Below, in pieces: positions 33,792 to 45,900 of a DNA stretch of 64,000 nt; position 1 is the stretch's first letter; the number at the start of each line of letters is the position of its first letter. Both the position numbers and the translations under genes were made by a program. The DNA comes from Lytechinus variegatus (Eukaryota > Echinodermata > Echinoidea > Temnopleuroida > Toxopneustidae), in assembly GCF_018143015.1 (NCBI RefSeq), contig NC_054740.1, positions 71,197,856 through 71,261,855 of the forward strand. The letters are read 5' to 3'. Under the pieces are notes generated by a model, which saw only the letters and a list, made by a program, of their open reading frames with translations, had not been told where the DNA came from and did not search any database.

Positions 33792-33912
33792 GATACTGCG
33801 TCACTCGCTTCTGTTATTCACCAGGATATCAAGAACCAGCTTGATATTTAGTATTTAGCCCCGTATCTATTGTCATATAGGAAAGATTGCTCGGCAGATC
33901 AAATTATTAGCC

Positions 33913-33997
33913 ATGATTTCTGTCCGTGGAATTATTTTTTGTATCCATTGCTGTTTGGGTCTTATACTTTCCACTGAATTATGTGGCGCAGAACCAC
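33913..33997 (+). CDS. Gene D signal peptide exon
   Basis: Encodes MISVRGIIFCIHCC then CLGLILS and CGAEP, ending phase 1 before GTGAGTAG. Closest to gene C. Confidence 0.87.
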
Positions 33998-36900
33998 GTG
34001 AGTAGAATGATTTGTCTACCTCCTGAATTTCTTATAACAGTAATAAAATAACCTGCCATGTTTTACATAGTCAGAAGTTTGCCTCGTGGCAAAGACATAC
34101 TATTTAATAATCTTTGCGAAGGAAGAGTAATATATACATCCACTAAATGAGCAACTCCATTTTAGACATACTAAATCTGATTATTAAAGAGTTATGAATT
34201 ATTTAATTCATTCTTAATAGATGTACTTTAAGTGTTTTTCATATCCACGATTCTTATTCTCCTTTCATAGCTTATGTTTGGCTTACTGGCGATGAACAGT
34301 ATAATATTTCATCAGTTGATATAGACCAGATCATTGAAGAGAACTTCATTTTGATTTTCAACACAACGATTCGCCATAGAATTAGATTCTCCATTTTAGA
34401 TTTTGATTTCGAATTCGGCTATATGTTCATGAGCATTGGTGATGGGACTGAAATAGATGGAGCTGATGTGCTCTTTGAGGAATCATCAACTTACACTGAG
34501 TTAGCAAGCTTCAGTGGATCAGATTCGCCAAGTGTTGTGACATCAGTAAGCAACTCAGCATGGATGAAACTCACAAACATCAAAACCTATCAAAGGAAAA
34601 TGGATTTCAATGTAACTGTCTCGTGTACCAATATATCAGGTAAATATGTTTAAATTCACTTGCTGTATTTTTTAATGAGACTAGATTGCTTTGTTTTAAT
34701 ATGATTTGAATGTCCATTGGGTTTATCGTATTAAAAATAACGGTTTATCGATTTACTTTTATATTCAATGTGACTGCTTCTTATATTCTTCCTTGTCTGG
34801 GATGATAAGAGAAATGGATCGATCGTGTTCATGGATATATGTATACATCATAGAACTATGTAGAACGCTAAAAAGAAGTTGTTTTAGAATCAACATTGAT
34901 CTAGAGAGGGAGAAAATGAGTTGACAGACAAATGACACCTGACTATACAGTGCGTATCAAAAAAAAGTTTACACTTTGAAAAAGCCCTGGGAATTAAAAA
35001 ATATACAACATGTGGGTAATTTTTTCACATATAATTATGGGTTTGGGTCTCATCTATCCAATGAAAGTAAAAGTTTTGACAGAATGTTATACTTGAGTGA
35101 GCACTGTCCATTTTTGTAAAGCTCGCAGAAATCTGTTTGCGCAGAAATGCTCGTTTTCACGCTGTGTCTAGGGGAAAGGGCGAAATCAAACTTACCCTGC
35201 AAAGCATTTCTCATAAATTTCCCTAGCACTTTTAGCCAATTGAAATAAACGGATACATTCAAGCATTTTGTAACAATTTTGCCGCCCAAATTTGAAATTT
35301 CAACACTTAGCAAGCACAACCTTTACCCTTTTTGTGCCAGCTGGATCTGAGGACATAACTGAATCTGAACAAAAGTTTATATCAGACATCTCCAGCATTT
35401 TTCACTAAGTTTTTATCATTTAAAGTTGGTTTACATTTCATTTTCATTTAATACTTGTTTCTCCACACTTTTTCTAAGCTTGGAAATGATTAACAAAATG
35501 AAAATCAAGCCTAAGCCATTTCATGTAAATCACAGCTCAGTGTAAAGCAAATATCGTCACGATGGCCTCGGTGTGTGGGGGAGTGGGATGGAGCGCAATG
35601 CACTCTTCGAAGTGTTTTGGGCAAGGAAACAAGTTTAAAAAGGTCAAAGATATCTTCAAATCAATTTTACTTGCTAATTTCCACGTGTTCTTCATGATTA
35701 AGGTCTACTTTTATTCGCATAACTATTTCAAAGTTCTGCGCAAATCATTTTTCACTAACTTTTCAAAAGTAAGTGGTGCTCACTCAAGCGGAAATATTTT
35801 TTGACATTTATATCGTCATTTGCTAAAATGGATCTGGACCAATGTTAAAATGTGAAAAAATCTTCAGGATATTACAAATGTATAATTTTATAGGATATTT
35901 TCTAAGTGTAAACTTTTTTTTGATACGCACTGTATATCCTTTATTTAGTACGAAAGTGTTGTGTGTATTGTATAAGTTGTCATCGTTTAGTATGCGCTTT
36001 GAGTGTCACATTCGATTAATATGTGCGATTATGCATTTTAAATTTCATAGTAGTAATAATAATAAAGACAATGATAATAATAACAGTAAGAATAGTACAT
36101 TCTTAAAACAAATCAGTCAAATTGACTAGACCATAGTCAGCTGGGTGCAACTGATAATCTAGTCACATTTCTGACATATATTCTAGAGAAATAACTCTGT
36201 TCTAGTAAAGTACGACTAGAAAATAGTCAAATATGATTAGAATAACATTTGAACCCAGCTGATCCTATTTACTAGTTATTTTGACTGATTTTTGACTGAC
36301 GATATACTTAGTGTATAGTAGTAGTAATAATCCTTACTATAATTTGGCTAATCTTGTGTGTCCTTCCGTTTGTTTGAAGCACGTTTTCTCCGTGGTTTTC
36401 CACTCAATGGAGCTGGAATTTTTTCTAAACATGGTTAAATTGTTCACAGATTGTCATGACGGGGGTTGTTTGTGGTATTTTGGTCGCATTATTTAAAGTT
36501 TTTTTACAATTCGTAACTTTTTGGCATTCCTTTTCGCCGCCCTGAATATAGCTTTGAAATTCCCAGTCCCTTTTACCTCTCTCGGGTCAGCGAAATACAA
36601 AGCACGGTATACGGTACGTACTTACACTCATGCGCTGGCTGCATGTATATATGCATGTGTAGCGCTGCTGAAACGTAAACAACATACCGTAATCGGCCGA
36701 TGTCCTCAGTGGTTACCGTACAAAATGTAAGCAGTTGTCACAAAGAGGTTAACCCTATTCTGACTTGGCCTTTTGAAAACAAGTGTTGACTGGGGGTTTG
36801 CTGGGGGGTGAGGGTCTACATCTAATGTTTCTGCCCAGTTTCATTAACACATCCTTTGTATTTAATCCTATATTTTAACAGATTGGGCTACCTGCTACTC

Positions 36901-39900
36901 AACGCTCCAAAATCAAACTGTGCCAGTGCTCTGTTGTACACAGTACAGTTGAACATAGTCAGGGGCCTTAGCAAAATTTTGGGGACAGGATTTACAAAAG
37001 CGCCATTTTTTGCATGTGGGTCCCTGGTATCAAAAGCATTAATTCTAGATAGGGTGCCCCGAAATCGGTGAAGGGCACCCTATTTTAAAATGCTAATTTA
37101 TGCAAATTTTATGCAAAAAACTCATAATTCACCATATCTCAATAAAAATAATTTTCAAATGCCCAATTTTTGTGTATTTGGGTCTTCTTTTGCTAAACAT
37201 TCAACTGCAGGTCGATTTTTATAAAAATTGGTGAGTATGAATCAATTTTTAAGGTTAATTTATGCAAATTATATGCAAATCACATGTAAAACACATGTAT
37301 TATCATATATCGACATATAGAATTGTCAAAATCACAATTTTTTTTCTCCACATGTGTCACTGGTACCAAAAGCATTAATTCTTGATAGGATGCCTCGATA
37401 TCAATGACTGGAATCCTTTTTCATAGGGCTAATTTATGCAAAATTATGCAAAATCACACTATTCACCGTGAATTACTGTATATGTATAGTACAGACCGAA
37501 ACTTTTCTATAGAAGCCTATTTTTTTTACGGGGGGGGGGGGTATTTGGGATTTATTTTGACGGGGCATCAAATCTAGATTGATTTCTGTACAGTTCCTGA
37601 ATAAGAATCAACTTTCAATTTTAATTAATGCAAATTTATGCAAAATTTATGCAAATATGTGTAAAACTCATCAACTATCCTATTTTGAGGTTTTAAACCG
37701 AGGGACAAGCACAACACTATGCATAGGAGACACCGTTACACAATTCATTTATTATGATGACTTTCCATGCGACCAGAGGAGAGCATCATGTTTAAAATGC
37801 AAATTTATGCAAATTATAAATCCTGTGCATACCCCTTTCACAATAAAAAAAACCCCAAAATCATATGAAAAAGATAAACAGTAATTCATCTTTCTTTTCA
37901 AAGCAATTAAAAAAACTCATAATTCACCATATCTCACTAAAAATACTTTTTAAATGCCCAAAAGAGTTTGGCCCCTTTTCCACTGTTAATACCCACTGGA
38001 ATGGGACTAATTTATGAATTTATGAATGAACTGTGTAACAGTGTCTCCTATGCATAGTGTTGTGCTTGTCCCTCGGTTTAAAACCTCAAAATAGGATGGT
38101 CGATGAGTTTTACATATATTTGCATAAATTTGCAAAAAAATTAGGTCAGATTTCTTTCCAAAGTAGAGTTTTCCCCTGTCAGAAAGAGGAGGGTATATGG
38201 ATGGTTCTCATGGCAGAAAAAGCTGTCCAAGTCTGTCCCTCTGACAACTATGTACATTTGTGTTTTTAGAACAGGGACATATCAGATTTGAGCAAAGAGA
38301 CCTGATCCTTCTTCTTTTTCTGTCGTCCCTTGATTGAAGGTGACCTGAATAATTTCAGTGATTTTTCTTTATTGGCTTATGAATTGATCTCTATCTCTAA
38401 AACAATTTTAGGCCGAATCAGAGTCGAATCTGTCTGGAATAGGTCCCGAATCAGAGCTATCGACTTCCGAAAATAATTGTCCAAATGCCTCCCCAAAATT
38501 ATTTCAACCGAATTCCATCCGAATTCATCCCAAATGTGGCTCGAAAAAATGTTTCTTGGCCACATTCTGGAGCATTTTGGAGGATATTCGGCTGGTTTTA
38601 AAATTTTCAGGACAAGCAGAATCTCTCAAAGAATGTTTCCGTTGGGAGGGAGAACAGAATAGTCCCGGATCCTTCCGAATCGATTCCGGGAGCTCCCCGA
38701 ATCCGAGAAGAATAAGTACCGAATCCAGGCCATTTTGGGCAGAATTGATCCGAATTTGTTCGGGAGAATTTGGTTTTGGTGTAACCCTTTGCTTAAAGCT
38801 AGGGTTAGAACGGAACCGAATCAGCTGCGAATCCATCCATATACACGTATTCTGGTGGTTTCAGGAATATTCTGTTTGCCTTCGTAAATACAAGAAAATT
38901 CGGGAACTTTTCGCTGAAAAATTCAGCTCATTTTGAAATGTTAAAAAGCAGCCGAATACCCTCCAGAATATTCCCGAATGTGACCACAAGAAATTCCATT
39001 CGGGCCACATTCGGGATGTATCCCGATGGAATTCGGTCGGATTTTTGGAGGCATTTTGTGAAGATTAAGACCTATTCGTATCAGTAGTAGAGTAATTAAA
39101 TGTCCGACTCTTGCCCCCCCCATATCATACGAATCATTACTCGAATACAAAGAATAATATAGACGAGTGAGACGAATTGGCCAGAAATTAGAAAAATGGC
39201 ATCAAAAAGCTGACGAATATAGATCTTTTCGAAAGAATCTGGCACATTTTCGGGAAATTCTGTGGCTGTACTTTGCAAATTCTTGCATAATCGTTCGATT
39301 CGGGTCGTTATTCAGGTCGTCATTTGGCGATAATCGGAGGATTCGGGCTAAATTCGACTCGATTCTGGCCGCTCTGGCTCGATTTTTGCCACTGTTCTGG
39401 TTGGCATACGGCTTTATGCTTTATGTAGTATATGATTAGTCAATGGTATACAGCTTCATACATGAATTATTGTTAATTTACATAATATAACACGTTTTTG
39501 CATGGAAGCGAGATTTTCAATAGCACGTTTGATAGGGAAAATTAAATCTATGGATCTGACAGAGATTTTCTTTAAGTTTGGTTTGGTTTCTTTTTATTCC
39601 TTTTACTAATTTTCATTATTCATGCATAAATTAACTGCTAATTTACATAAATTAACATATTTTTGCATGAAGATGCAATTTTCAACACCATGTCCTGTGG
39701 GAAAAATTAAAGCTATTGACCTGATAAAGACTTTCCTAAAGTTGGTATCTTTTTATTTACTTTTATTAATCAATTCCTATTGGCATATGGCTTCATGCAT
39801 AAATTACTGCTAATTTACATAAATTAGCATATTTTTGCATAAAGTTGCAATTTTCAACACCATGTTCTGTGGGAAAAATTAAAGCTATTGACCTGATAGA

Positions 39901-42900
39901 GACTTTCCTAAAGTTTGGTATCTTTTTTTATTAAATTTTATTAATTAATTCCCATTGGCATATGGCTTCATGCATAAATAACTGCTAATTTACATAAATT
40001 AGCATATTTTTGCATGAAGATGCAATTTTCAACACCATGTCCTGTGGGAAAAATTAAAGCTATTGACCTGATAAAGACTTTCCTAAAGTTTGGTATCTTT
40101 TTATTAACTTTTATTAATTAATTCCCATTGGCATATGGCTTCATGCATAAATTACTAATTTACATAAATTAGCATATTTTTGCATGAAGATGCAATTTTC
40201 AACACCATGTCCCGTGGGAAAAATTAAAGCTATTGACCTGATAGAGACTTTCCTAAAGTTTGGTATCTTTTTTTGAAAAACTTTTATTAATTAATTCCTA
40301 ATGGCATATGGCTTCATGCATAAATAATGCTAATTTGCATAAATAAGCATATTTTTGCATGAAGATGCAATTTTCAACACCATGTTCTGTGGGAAAAAAT
40401 GAAGCTATTGACCTAATAGTGACATAGGGAAAGTTTGGTGCTTTTGTAAACTCTGTCCCCAAAACTTCAAATTTAAGGCTTAAGGCCCCTGACTAACAGT
40501 GCATGGTTAGTATTTTGACGTAAAATGTAATATTTATATTGAATGATTGATGCCGCAGTAAATCTAAATTCCAACATGTGATGAAGTTGTTTGGTTGAGT
40601 CAGATAATCAACTCAGTGCTAAGTTCCAAAACCCAAAATTAAAATTGTCTTAAATAGATTTGCTATTAACCCTTTTATTTAAAGGCAAATTTGATCAGAT
40701 TTTCTTCTGCAAATTGGCAACACTGGCATTTTTTTTGCTACACATATTTTGTTTGACATGTATTCTACAAAACTCTGTTGTACATATGTAGATGTTTATT
40801 AAAAATGTAGATATGAATAATACAGTGTAAAAATGGTTTATCGCTTCAACAGCCAATACCGTGTATAACAGACATACGGGACCTTATGCATTATGCCATC
40901 TCAAATATTATGATCTTTTCATCTGTATACTGTTGTAGCATATCTTGCCTTTAATTAACATGATATTTTTATGAAAAAAGACATAATCTAACATACACGT
41001 ATCAATATTGTTATTTATTTGAATAAAATTATAATCAGTGAAGATGCCCATATAACTTTTAAAAGACACAATAATTCCATACTACATTTACAGTGAACTT
41101 TCTAAGATTTTTATCAATTATTTCAATGCATAACTATTTGATCTACCAGTAAAAAAAAAATATCTAAAACCTCTAAAAAAAATTAAAATGCCCATGTAAG
41201 CCATACAAATCTTATCTTTTTATCACAATTAACATCTAAAATCTTTTCTCTCTCTCTCTCTCTATCTCGCTCTTTTGTATTCTTTAATTTCTCTATCTCT
41301 CTCTTCATCTCTCTCTCTGATTTTCCCAATGTCTCTCTCATTTTCCCCACTATCTCTCTCTCATTCATTTTCCCCGTGTGGGTCTCTTTCATTTTCCCCT
41401 CTGTCTCTCATTTTTCCCATTCTCTGTCTCTCATTTTCCTCACTGTCTGTCTGACTCATTTTTCCCACCACTGTTTCTGTCTCACTCATTTTATCACCCC
41501 CCCCCCCTTTCTCTCACTCTCACTTCTTTTCGACATCCTGCCATACTTATATATGATTGAGCAACCTTTAATTTAAAAATTACAAACAACTGCAGTCTAA
41601 TGTGCATTGTAAGGTACATGTGCAATGTACTTACATATTTATTTCCGACCCAATACATGTAATCATAACATTTCTATATCACAATAATTGCCTCTTGACT
41701 GCTTACTGAATACACCGTGTTCTAATACATTTTTCCATTTTATAGTTAGATTTGGATTTCACTCTGTAATGATTATTGAAGTTCTTCCTCCAGTTCAACC
41801 CAAGATGCTTAACTTAATTGAACCTCCTATCTATATTGAAAGAGAAGTCTGCTATAAATCAGTTGTCTAAATATATTTCATCAATAAACTGCTCGGCTTT
41901 CAGTGTAAATAGGCAGTCTAGCTGTACATACAAGAATGTCACCCCCTCCCCTCCCCCCACACACTTTGATAACGAAAAATGACTCATACCCCCTGTGCTG
42001 CCACGGGTAATTGCTGCTAGTAATAATAATCTGCTTTTATATAGCGCTTGATACATCGGAACGACGTGTCTAAGCACTTTACAAATATATCATTACCCCT
42101 GTCATCGGATTCAATCAGTCATTCCGCACACAATGTGTGCACATCCTCCACTCCCTGGGGAGTATTCCAGTCAGTCGCCGGTGAGGCGCACACAGTACTG
42201 GACAAGCTACAATGACTTTCACATCCTACCGGGTACCCATTTAGCACCTGGTTCGAGAGTGGCAAAGTGTGGATTAACGCCTTGCCAAAGGACGCCAGAC
42301 CGTGGTGGGATTCGAACACACGACCCTCTGTTTACAAGGCGAGAGTCAGAACCACTACACCACGGCTTCTCCACGTAGTAGCAGCAGTAATGATAATGAT
42401 AATAATAACGATGATAACAATAAAAATAAATGTAAAAATGATAATGGCAATTATCATTAGCCCTATTATTAGTAATATTATTACTGCTGCTAGTACTACT
42501 ACTATCATTCTTCTTCTTCTTATTATTATTCATTATTATTGTCCATTTTCCATCAGACATTACTGAAGTAAATGAGGTTGAAACGACATTGATCAGGTCA
42601 ATGAATTACCCGTCAAATTACCCAAACAACTATTATCGTCTGTGGGTTATCCGAACACACGAAGGCTACGTCATCGAAGTTACCGTAAGATCATTTGACG
42701 TGGAAAACGGGAACGACCACGTGTACATAGGTGATGGCGTTGATAGCTTTACAAACCAAGGATCAAGATGGCGAGACTGGACAGGATTATGGGAGAATGA
42801 GGTCCTAGAATCACGAGACTTCACATCATCTACCAATTCAGTCACCATGATCTTTACCACTGATCATAGCTCAAGAAAATCAGGGTTCTGGATCCAATTG

Positions 42901-45900
42901 CGAGCTGCTAAGAAACCAGGTTAATAACGCTTTATATACAATTGTTTTCAATATTCTTATTTTCGGAGATTTTTCATAACAGAGCAGTGTTTGATAACAA
43001 AAAGTTTTGTAAAGTTTCACTTTTTTGGAAGATAAAAATCAACTCTAAATATTGTATTATATTTGCTGTTTTCATGATTAGCTGGATAATGGGTTATTTC
43101 AAGTACGGTTTTCGGTGTTGGTGTCGAGAGCGTGAAAAGGCTGCTGAACCGAGCTCCAACACCGAGCTGAGTTCAGAGGAGCGATATCGATCGCGTTTCC
43201 GATAGCCTATGACGTCAAGCCTCTGCGCTGCTGATCATCTCAATTTTACGCGAGAAATTCTCGACGACGAAAGTGAAATCGGGAAGATATTGCAATAAAA
43301 TCATATCGTACAAAATGCAAAGGTTAAAATCACTGGAAGAATGAGAAATCATAAATATCATTTTTCATAAAAATGTATAAAACTCTAATGATTTGCGCCC
43401 ATCTTAACTGCAAAAAAAAAAAAAAATACGGGGATGTTTCCATCGTATTCGCCGCCTTATCGTGAGCGACAGTTCATCAACACCAACGCCAACACCGAAC
43501 TTGAAATCACGATTTTCCCAATCCTGGGGGTTGGTGTTGCTGAAAGGGTAAATTACAGGTTGACTGTACGTCTTCATGGGACGGTCCTCTCCTGAAGACG
43601 GACAGTCAACCTGTGCGAAACGTCGAGTCTCTCTACTACTCATCTCTACTCACCGACTCAAGCCAGCATCTCCTCATCAGCTCTACTACTCTTGAAAGCT
43701 GTTCTCACTCAACATTCCTTCTGGTTTACAGTCCTTTTCAGGAATACTTTCAAGAAAGAATACTCTACTCTCAAATCTCCACTTTCTCGCTTATATCCAT
43801 TTCTTCTCTTCTTCTATCCACTGTTTCTATAACACTCCAACACTCCACATGGTGTACCGTAAACCACATCAGCAATTGTACATGCCACCATACATACCTT
43901 CAAACAACATCTTTCATACAACAGTTAAAGATACAATATGACTTTCGGCCCAAAAATCACACGAACATTTTTATCTTAATAGAAAACACGAGTGTTAGAG
44001 GCTTACTAAAATGATTTGCCCCTTAATTGCAAAAACAATGCTGTAAATTTATTTCTAAAATATAGTTATCATTCTAGTGATGAAAAAAAAAATCATCTTG
44101 GGCAAGAGACTTTGAACTATTTTGATCGTTTAGGCCTTGAATTGATTATATTATGTTCAATATGACCGAGAAATTATTTAAAAGGCTTTAAATTTTAAAA
44201 AGGGAAAAATATTGATTTTGTAAAGTAAAGCTAATTACGTTTCATCGGCTGGTATCAAGCATGTTTATTCGTATGTGAGAACAAAATAAGTGAAACATAA
44301 ATTTACCATATAAAAAATTATAATTACTTCATTGTAGTGGCAAGTACAGGAGTCAATGAAGGGTACAATATTCTTCATTATGTAACCCATTATTGAGTTA
44401 AATAAGGGGAAGTTTATCCTGACGAAAAGCTTGTTGCAAAAAAAAGACCCAAAATAATAACATTGGTGAATGTTTGAGGAAAATATATCAAAGACTATGA
44501 AAATTATTATAATTTTTAGTGTATTTGTTATGCCATAATTATGAGCATTTGCTTCATGCGTGATGTAATAAAAGACTTTATTTTGTCTCAGGAGCGATGC
44601 AATTTAATTGATCTTTTTACCATGCGATATACAGGAAACCTGCTCGCATATGACTTCACATATCAAAACATTAAAATTCGAATAACTTTTTGTTTTATTA
44701 GTCGATGGATTTTCATCAAACCTTCACCAATATTTTTCATAACTTCTTTATCTGCTATTTTACACAAAAAATGTGAGGGTGAACTTCCTAACACTTTAAT
44801 TGAACTTGTAAGAACAGTTGAAATTTGATATTCTAAGGCCACCGTGGGTTCCTGTGTATTATTTAGCTGAATATTTCATTTTTTTTCTTTCGAAAACCCC
44901 CTAATGTACCACACCCTAAAGATTAAAAGAAAAAAAATCTATATTTTTCAAAACCGCTTTGTGAGAACCATTACCTGGCTCTGTTGACAAGAGAAACGTG
45001 TTTCATTTTTTTACAACACAGCAAGCAGAACAGCATCATTTGCACCATCACCAGCCAGTGAAACGACAGCTAAACATTTTATTGTTTCATCAAACCTTTC
45101 ACCTATATCTCCGACAGGTATCCGTCATATTATACTTCTATCAATGCTTTTACAAATTAATAATAAAAAAGATATATTAAACCAGTTCTATGTGTACATC
45201 CATATTCAACCGAGATTTAGGTGGATAGAAGATATTTGAAAAGTAGTGAATTTAAATGCGAGAGCGCTTAAAATATGTTACTGAAGCCCATAGAAATTAC
45301 GAACACCCTTTTATTGAGCGAAGTAATAAAGCACAAAACTCAAGTCCTACCTTGACATGCTTGATAAAAATGGTGTAACGTTTTAGGCAGTATTGAATAG
45401 ATTAATTTCACGTTTACTCAAAACTTATTCAATTCGTTTAGGAGCACTCGGACGAAGTAATCTTGGTCTTATATTTCCAGCTAATAAGTTACGCTCATTT
45501 AAGAAAAAAAAACATATGAAGTATTGAAGCATTTGGACATGCATCTTAATGGTTGACAGATCTCTTATGCATATGCATTTGCATATTTTCTTGACATAAG
45601 ACAACATAGCTTTTCAACATTTGATATAAATTCATGCGAAAATTCTCTATCAAAGACAATGACAATAATGTCATAATTTATTTACACATTTTACAGAATG
45701 TAATTTAAGGAGTACCATCGCAAACTTTTCATATTTGGGTGCATGTTAAATGTTTAGTTTTCATGGCACTATGGTATCACTCTCGATGAATAATCTTAAA
45801 TGTTAGAAAACAACATTGAATTGTATCTGTAAATTTCAAACAACTTGATTACATTTGAAATTGTATCTGTGTTAAAAAAAGTCATGTACTTTTATCCGCA

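Larger units (their letters stand above)
29655..33912. other. C-D intergenic block
   Basis: No coding region seen. Its left part matches the A-B block almost base for base (for example around 30780-31020 versus 4490-4730), while its right part from about 32.7-32.8 kb matches B-C. It lacks both MITEs found in A-B. It holds expanded GA tracts at 32135-32300 and the promoter of gene D. Confidence 0.7.
36958..40493. mobile_element. 3.5-kb TIR element loaded with satellite and foldback sequence
   Basis: Ends GTCAGGGGCCTTA and its complement TAAGGCCCCTGAC. The inverted match continues over about 55 bp through TTTTGGGGACAG and TTTACAAAAGC. TA flanks both ends. Inside: repeats with ATTTATGCAAATT (36990-37660), a foldback (37649-38125), a CCGAAT-rich inverted repeat (38390-39100) and a 170-178-bp minisatellite (39440-40450). 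No gene was found in it. Confidence 0.7.

Noticed and set aside
38556-38936. Open frame of 126 codons
   Set aside because: Lies in a CCGAAT-rich inverted repeat inside a transposable element; no domain, and overlapping antisense frames are equally long.
39440-40450. CRISPR-like array
   Set aside because: Head-to-tail minisatellite without spacers, in a eukaryotic intron.
42300-42365. tRNA-Thr gene on the minus strand
   Set aside because: Continuous with a SINE body and a GCGCTATATAAA tail, so a tRNA-derived SINE and not an independent tRNA gene.
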